Below are positions 59,409 to 64,000 of a stretch of DNA of 64,000 bases, piece by piece (the stretch's first letter is position 1; the number at the start of each line of letters is the position of its first letter). The notes beneath the pieces are model-generated. The model was not told where the DNA came from, did not search any database, and worked only from the letters and a program-made list of their open reading frames with translations. Position numbers and translations under genes: made by a program. This DNA comes from Methylococcaceae bacterium (GTDB lineage Bacteria; Pseudomonadota; Gammaproteobacteria; Methylococcales; Methylomonadaceae), in the NCBI GenBank assembly GCA_021647585.1, contig JAKIUK010000003.1, positions 1-64,000 on the forward strand. The letters are read 5' to 3'.

Positions 59409-61823
59409 CTATGGTGCGCCGTTACAATCCGGGTTTAATGGATCAATAACACAGAATGGACGCATCATTTCATTGTCTTCATGTTCCAGAATATGACAAT
59501 GGAAAACGTACAACCCTGCTCTGTCATAGGTCGCTATAATACGCGTAATCTGACCTGGGTAAGCAATAACAGTATCTTTCCAACCCATTTCAGTTGCAGC
59601 AGGTGGAGTAATAATACCTGTTACAGGATCTTCACGGTTGATGATCTGGTATTGAACCAGATGTTCATGTACAGGGTGAGCATCCACGGTGTTATTGAAG
59701 ATTTCCCACATTTCTGTAGTGCCTAACTGCGGCAATTCAGTCATGTTATCCATCCACAATAATGGCGTACCGACACCCATGGTGCCAGGCGCAGCAACTT
59801 GAGTACCGATCAGTGCAGCTTTCGGTGCAAAAGGTACAAAGGAGGCAGCAGTCACAAAGTTACAAGGCATCCATCCAGAGACATCGCCATTGACATCACT
59901 CAGCCAGCCGCCGAATGCATCAGTATCAACACACAGGTTTAAAGACTCTTCTTCATTTAAAGAGACCTGGCGGGTTAAAACTGAAGTCAGAACTGGGAAT
60001 TCAGCCAGTAGGTTATCCTGTACTGTCCATCCTGTTACTGGTACGCTTTGATCCTGGTTGGTTTGAATGCCAACATGGAATTCCATGACCTGACCGGTGG
60101 TAGAAAAATCAGCAGGGACATCAGGGAAACCACCAAATGGCGCATCTGGTGCTGTATTAATCATGCGGATTTTAGTGCCAGGCAACATACCTGTAAAATC
60201 GACAATCACGTCAGCACGTTCAGCTGGTGCCATCAATAATGCTTCATCAGGCGAATCAGCAGCTGTTTTTATTAAAGGAAGAGCGCCTAATACCGGTGTT
60301 TTAAAACCAGTAAGTACTTCAACTGGGTTTAGTAATAAACCGCCATCGGAGCCTATCTGGTAGAAAGGCACTTCAGCGCCCAATGTACCGTCGGCATTCA
60401 CAACTCTTAAGCTAAAGTTATAGAAACGTGAATTAGCACCATTGAGTAGACGTAAGCGATAACGCTCAGGTTGTACATCCAGAAATGGCCAGACTCTTCC
60501 GTTAACAACGTTGGTATTAAAGAAGGCTTCAGGATTCCAGATTGGCGCAATGTCAGACAAAAACCCAGGAAATTCACCGTTCACATTATTGGGGAACTGG
60601 CCTGCTGCAACGTTGCCTTGACCATCGAATGGTAGTTGCAATTGAGAGGCTGCCAAGCCTTCAAAAAAAGCACGATCCGTTGGATAGAATAAAGAACCAT
60701 CCGCATTGAAAGAACGATCCTGAACTACGATGGGAATTTCGCGGTAAGGTGTGGCTAGCTGAAATTGTAAAGCAGCAATTTGAGCTTCAAGAGCCGGAAT
60801 TTTTATTAATAATTCAGCATCCGGTTCTCCAGCTAATACCGTTTTTTGATATTTTGCCTGTAGCTTGACTATTTTAGCTTGTTTTTTGGCAATCTTGGCA
60901 TTAATCAAAGTTGCGTCAATCGCTAGCTGCGCGTCTAGAGCAGTGCTAGGTGCAGGGCTAGGTAATTGCTGTCCTTGTTCAGTTTTATCACGGATCAAAA
61001 AAAATCCGGCAGGACCCGCATAGACATTCTGACGCGTCATGCCTAAACTGTGATCGTGGTACCAGTTAGTTGCAGCACGTTGTGAGTTAGGATAAACAAA
61101 ATTTGCTTCCCCTTGCACATTTGCTGATCCAGGCGCTTGTAAATATTTATTACCCCGTGTTACATAACCGGCAGGGATGTTGCTGGCATCTGGCAGCCAC
61201 CAGGATTCTGGGTATCCATCACTGTCAGGTTGTACATGCGCACCATGGACATGCGTTGACATAGGAACAGGGCCGTAATAAGGTACATCTGTGGTTCCTT
61301 TACAGTCTGTACGTGAAGTTCCATCAGCACAAGGTGCCTGGCCTGGGTTAGCCCAATGCAGGGTTTGATCCACTGCTTCAGTTAATAAGTGAGGTAAGAA
61401 TGGGCCATTAGGACCATCAGTCAACTGGTTGACCCAGGTCACCTGAGTTGGTACAAAGCTTAATGCTTCGATGGTATAGGCCGGATAGTTAAAGCCAACA
61501 GGTTGGCCACTGGTTACCCAGGGTGAATCTGCCGGGCCATAGCTCCATACTGTAGTGGTTGGAAAGCCCGCAGGCAATATTTGCTGATCAAATTGACGTT
61601 CACCGATTCGGTATTCTTTACGCAAAATAGCGCCAGTGACTGGATCAGTGATCACATTAGTCGCCGGCATTTCCGGTGGAATAATTAATGGCTGGGTAAA
61701 TTTAGTAATAGACAGGGGATCCAGGCTACCACCCGGTACCGGTACCGCTGAAGCCATAGAGGCTACCAGCGATAATCCCATGATCCCCGATGCTGCCAGG
61801 GGCGTTAGTTTAAAATTTTTCAT
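59409..61823 (-). CDS. Large multicopper oxidase
   Basis: An 804-residue exported oxidase (signal peptide MKNFKLTPLAASGIMGLSLV...ASA). Copper sites: THVHGAHV (H191, H193), NWYHDHSLGMT (H256, H258), AHPVHEHLVQY, and the C-terminal HCHILEHEDNEMM (H775, C776, H777, H781, with M786 as axial type 1 ligand). The fold resembles CotA/bilirubin-oxidase-like enzymes. Between the first and second cupredoxin domains, about residues 297-355, there is a Lys/Ala/Gln-rich helix-forming insertion (ATLINAKIAKKQAKIVKLQA...) that I do not know from CotA. Such enzymes oxidise phenols, bilirubin, Cu(I) or Mn(II) with oxygen; the substrate here is unknown. A palindromic operator-like site lies 128 bases upstream, and a LuxR gene follows upstream on the same strand. 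Confidence 0.92.
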   Translation of the reverse strand: MKNFKLTPLAASGIMGLSLVASMASAVPVPGGSLDPLSITKFTQPLIIPPEMPATNVITDPVTGAILRKEYRIGERQFDQQILPAGFPTTTVWSYGPADSPWVTSGQPVGFNYPAYTIEALSFVPTQVTWVNQLTDGPNGPFLPHLLTEAVDQTLHWANPGQAPCADGTSRTDCKGTTDVPYYGPVPMSTHVHGAHVQPDSDGYPESWWLPDASNIPAGYVTRGNKYLQAPGSANVQGEANFVYPNSQRAATNWYHDHSLGMTRQNVYAGPAGFFLIRDKTEQGQQLPSPAPSTALDAQLAIDATLINAKIAKKQAKIVKLQAKYQKTVLAGEPDAELLIKIPALEAQIAALQFQLATPYREIPIVVQDRSFNADGSLFYPTDRAFFEGLAASQLQLPFDGQGNVAAGQFPNNVNGEFPGFLSDIAPIWNPEAFFNTNVVNGRVWPFLDVQPERYRLRLLNGANSRFYNFSLRVVNADGTLGAEVPFYQIGSDGGLLLNPVEVLTGFKTPVLGALPLIKTAADSPDEALLMAPAERADVIVDFTGMLPGTKIRMINTAPDAPFGGFPDVPADFSTTGQVMEFHVGIQTNQDQSVPVTGWTVQDNLLAEFPVLTSVLTRQVSLNEEESLNLCVDTDAFGGWLSDVNGDVSGWMPCNFVTAASFVPFAPKAALIGTQVAAPGTMGVGTPLLWMDNMTELPQLGTTEMWEIFNNTVDAHPVHEHLVQYQIINREDPVTGIITPPAATEMGWKDTVIAYPGQITRIIATYDRAGLYVFHCHILEHEDNEMMRPFCVIDPLNPDCNGAP

Positions 61824-61950
61824 AAGTTTTTCCTCTCAAAAAGATTATTACCAGTTACTTAAAATTGAGAAATTTTGAGTTAAGCAACTAATAAATTGAC
61901 GCTATAAGTTGAGTAGTTGTTTTCTCATCTCAACTGGCAGATATTTTATG

Positions 61951-61966
61951 ACGTACCTAGGTACGT
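61951..61966. promoter_or_regulatory. 16-bp perfect palindrome upstream of the multicopper oxidase gene
   Basis: ACGTACCTAGGTACGT is self-complementary along its whole length. Its core GTACCTAGGTAC differs at two positions from GTACTTGGGTAC at 63406-63417, upstream of the LuxR-type gene. Two sites in front of two neighbouring same-strand genes suggest one regulator, possibly the LuxR protein itself. The rest of 61824-62226 shows no gene. Confidence 0.5.
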
Positions 61967-62226
61967 ATAAATCCCTCAAATGTGGTATTAATGGTAGAAT
62001 GTATAACGTAATAGCGCCTATGATGAGTGGCCTAAATTTACTATTCCTCCCCCATTGTGGAGGTGTTATAACTAGGCCAATTTGACCTGTTTAATCTGAT
62101 TTTATAGCTGTCTTAAAAGGACATTAGAGCAATTCTATTTTAGCAATAGTTAATTCGGGTGACCCTAGCGACTGTATTTAGTCCAGTGGGTAGGGTTTGT
62201 TCTCCATTATGAAAATTTATTAACTA

Positions 62227-63315
62227 CTAGCTTGGCTGATGGACAAAAGCCAGCAGTTCTCTGGAAGAAGAAATATTTAGTTTTTTATATATGTTTCTGA
62301 CATGAGTTCTGGCTGTGTGGTAACTTAAATCCAGTTTGGTGGCAACATCAGAACAGGATAAGCCTTTTTGCATCCATAAAATAATTTCCGTTTCACGTCG
62401 GGTAATGTTGGCATCCTGAAGTGATCTGGATAATTGTAAAGCGTTATCAGAAGTGCGCTGTAGTGATAACAACCAGGTTCTGTATTGCGATAGATCACTT
62501 TTTTCAACAGGGGATATGCTGATTTTATAAAGCCGACGTTTAAACCGAAAGAAGACGGGGTTGGGAATAAAGGTGCTTTTTTTTGGCAATAAGCTTTGCT
62601 CATTGATTAGATGCGAAATATGTTTGTGCAGGCGGATTGGAAGTACCGTATTTTCAGGCTGACTGATTTGATCGCTAAAAATTTTATTGCTAATTAGTAC
62701 TGAACAATCACTTTTAATAACGGCTTTGGGAGTATTTGAGGAGAGGAAATGTTCGGCAATATTACTATAGGTTATTCTTTCTTCCTGGAATATAATCGCC
62801 TTAACAGTCTGAATAATAATAGGTTGCATGTATTTGAGTATAATAATTTCCCGTTGATTGAAAGCGCCGGCATTAGCATTTTTTCGGTAAAACCATAATC
62901 CGATCGAGGCTGATGGCATGTCATAAACCCCAGCAATGGACTTAAAATAGTGTAGCCATTGTGTATTATTACTAACCGCCTTTTTGGGGGCTTGTAGCTC
63001 TTCATTAAAGATAACCATACCGGGAGGTGTTGAATATCTGATAGGGTCATTATTAATGACCAGCTGATTAACCAGTGTGATCAGATTGGCTGTAGTGCTT
63101 TTGAGGAGAGTTGGCTCTGCGCTTATACGGGTTTCACCGGATTGTTGGTTAAAACGAGTGATAAAAACACCATCCAACTTTAATAAAGGTACCAGTGTAA
63201 TTTGCATTGTCTTGAATAATTCATCCCGTGAATTGCATCCAGCAAATTTATGTATAGCAGAGCCTAATAGGTTCCTATCCTGAGTTGCGACTTCGGCAAA
63301 TAATCCAGAATTCAT
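62227..63315 (-). CDS. LuxR-type transcription regulator
   Basis: A protein of about 362 residues with a GAF-like or unassigned N-terminal region of roughly 290 residues and a C-terminal LuxR HTH: ITRRETEIILWMQKGLSCSD, VATKLDLSYHTARTHVRNIY and KKLNISSSRELLAFV. ATG 63315 is preferred because GTGAGG lies just upstream at good spacing; GTG 63327 overlaps that site. There is no receiver domain. It is transcribed toward the multicopper oxidase gene and is a candidate regulator of it; a matching palindrome precedes both genes. Confidence 0.85.
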   Translation of the reverse strand: MNSGLFAEVATQDRNLLGSAIHKFAGCNSRDELFKTMQITLVPLLKLDGVFITRFNQQSGETRISAEPTLLKSTTANLITLVNQLVINNDPIRYSTPPGMVIFNEELQAPKKAVSNNTQWLHYFKSIAGVYDMPSASIGLWFYRKNANAGAFNQREIIILKYMQPIIIQTVKAIIFQEERITYSNIAEHFLSSNTPKAVIKSDCSVLISNKIFSDQISQPENTVLPIRLHKHISHLINEQSLLPKKSTFIPNPVFFRFKRRLYKISISPVEKSDLSQYRTWLLSLQRTSDNALQLSRSLQDANITRRETEIILWMQKGLSCSDVATKLDLSYHTARTHVRNIYKKLNISSSRELLAFVHQPS

Positions 63316-63403
63316 GATCATCCTCACGTAAAAATTTTTCTCCCTGTGTTAGGAGGGAGTGATTCGTTAGGCGTATTTTAAATTCAGGATAAATTTTTTA
63401 CTA

Positions 63404-63419
63404 TTGTACTTGGGTACAG
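63404..63419. promoter_or_regulatory. Imperfect palindrome upstream of the LuxR-type gene
   Basis: TTGTACTTGGGTACAG contains GTACTTGGGTAC (63406-63417), 10 of 12 identical with the palindrome core before the multicopper oxidase gene. It is about 90 bases upstream of the LuxR start. It may allow autoregulation. Confidence 0.45.
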
Positions 63420-64000
63420 TGTTTTGTATTTTTATTCGGTGTTTTAAAAAAACCAGTATTTATCTGTATAGATTAATTATTATTTTGAGTAGAGTATTAA
63501 TTTGTATTTGTGAATTCAAATAATTGATAAATAAGAAATATCATATATTATATTGTGGGTCTAATTTTCTGATGGATTGATGTCTAAATATTTCCTTGAT
63601 CAATTAACTGGCTTGGAAATAGATGTCGTACTCCACTTTATTCGTCCCTATTAAGGTTAAAACCTGTGCCCCAAAAGACAGTTACTAATGAGTGTATATT
63701 TGGTAAAACTACAACTTTAACCCACCACCAAGAAATGATCCAAAATTATTTGTAATATTACTTTGAGCCCAAAGGTGATGATAACTTTAAAAGGTAGCCA
63801 TAAAGGGTCTTATGACCCGTATCCAGACTTTAGTCCATTATACGAACCCACCAGCTTTAGCTGATAGTTGTTGAGTTTGAAACAACTCAATGCCTTAAAG
63901 TTTGTATCTTTTAGAAGTAAATACAGGCTATTTTCCTAGTAATAGTAATGCTCTTTTGTCCGCTCCAGAAGGAAGAGGAGCGCTAACTGAATTAATCCAG
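63420..64000. other. Window end without a supported gene
   Basis: About 580 bases with only short frames on either strand (for example a 24-codon frame at 63581-63655). None has a recognisable protein pattern with a convincing start. A gene reaching in from beyond the right edge cannot be excluded. Confidence 0.35.

Noticed and set aside
63581..63655. 24-codon frame near the right edge
   Set aside because: Too short, without family resemblance or conserved context visible in the window.

Overview
The window reads as a chromosomal segment of an AT-rich gammaproteobacterium. The strongest taxonomic signal is the conserved block nadB / rpoE-rseA-rseB-mucD-lepA-lepB-DUF4845-rnc-era-recO-pdxJ. 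The many copper-linked genes (copZ, copA, a NosA/OprC-like TonB receptor, a DUF1775/YcnI-like protein, a large multicopper oxidase) and the style of the dispersed repeats would suit a Methylococcales-type methanotroph. That is inference: no methane-oxidation gene lies in the window.

Layout. 1-4.7 kb is an accessory zone: a decayed group II intron, a toxin-antitoxin pair followed by an attC-like site, a broken REP-associated transposase tail, and a MauG/cytochrome c peroxidase gene. 4.7-11.9 kb holds an unusual cluster: a LuxR-type regulator with two HTH domains, a secreted FG-GAP/ASPIC-UnbV (CRTAC1-like) protein, then a tight four-gene operon encoding a SpeD-family pyruvoyl decarboxylase, a deoxyhypusine-synthase-like enzyme, an agmatinase/arginase-family ureohydrolase and an EamA/DMT transporter. 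This is the best candidate for an undescribed system. 12-13.3 kb is a second accessory island (attC-like sites, yefM-yoeB, a group II intron tail, a small palindromic element). 13.3-30.7 kb carries mutM, a GldA/F/G-type ABC system with hflD and a rhodanese, copZ-copA, a gnnA-gnnB-lpxB lipid A cluster, a PilZ protein, an MnmM-like methyltransferase, a DAO-family flavoprotein, HopJ and nadB. 31-41.5 kb is the envelope-stress and housekeeping block. 41.5-57.5 kb carries a sigma-54 activator with a membrane partner, the TonB receptor, pyrF, an AEC transporter, a cinA homologue with a degenerate amidase domain, uup, tRNA-Ser(GGA), the YcnI-like protein, pyrC, an fmdB-type protein, aspS and nadA. 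58.4-63.3 kb is a minus-strand group: a parvulin-type lipoprotein, a multicopper oxidase and a LuxR regulator. The last two share an almost identical GTAC-YTRG-GTAC palindrome upstream.

At least eight intergenic spaces hold roughly 140-315 bp palindromic elements of a common design: an outer inverted repeat, one or more inner inverted repeats, and a core hairpin, with stem sequences that mostly differ between copies. One small insertion with a matching core breaks the group II intron reverse transcriptase. Several copies sit directly against start or stop codons.

How the genes may work together (inference): the SpeD-like, ureohydrolase and DHS-like enzymes could take arginine through agmatine and putrescine to homospermidine or a related polyamine that the EamA protein moves across the membrane. 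GnnA/GnnB next to LpxB predicts lipid A built on a diamino sugar with amide-linked acyl chains. The sigma-E block is probably self-regulated from a good sigma-E-type promoter in front of rpoE.
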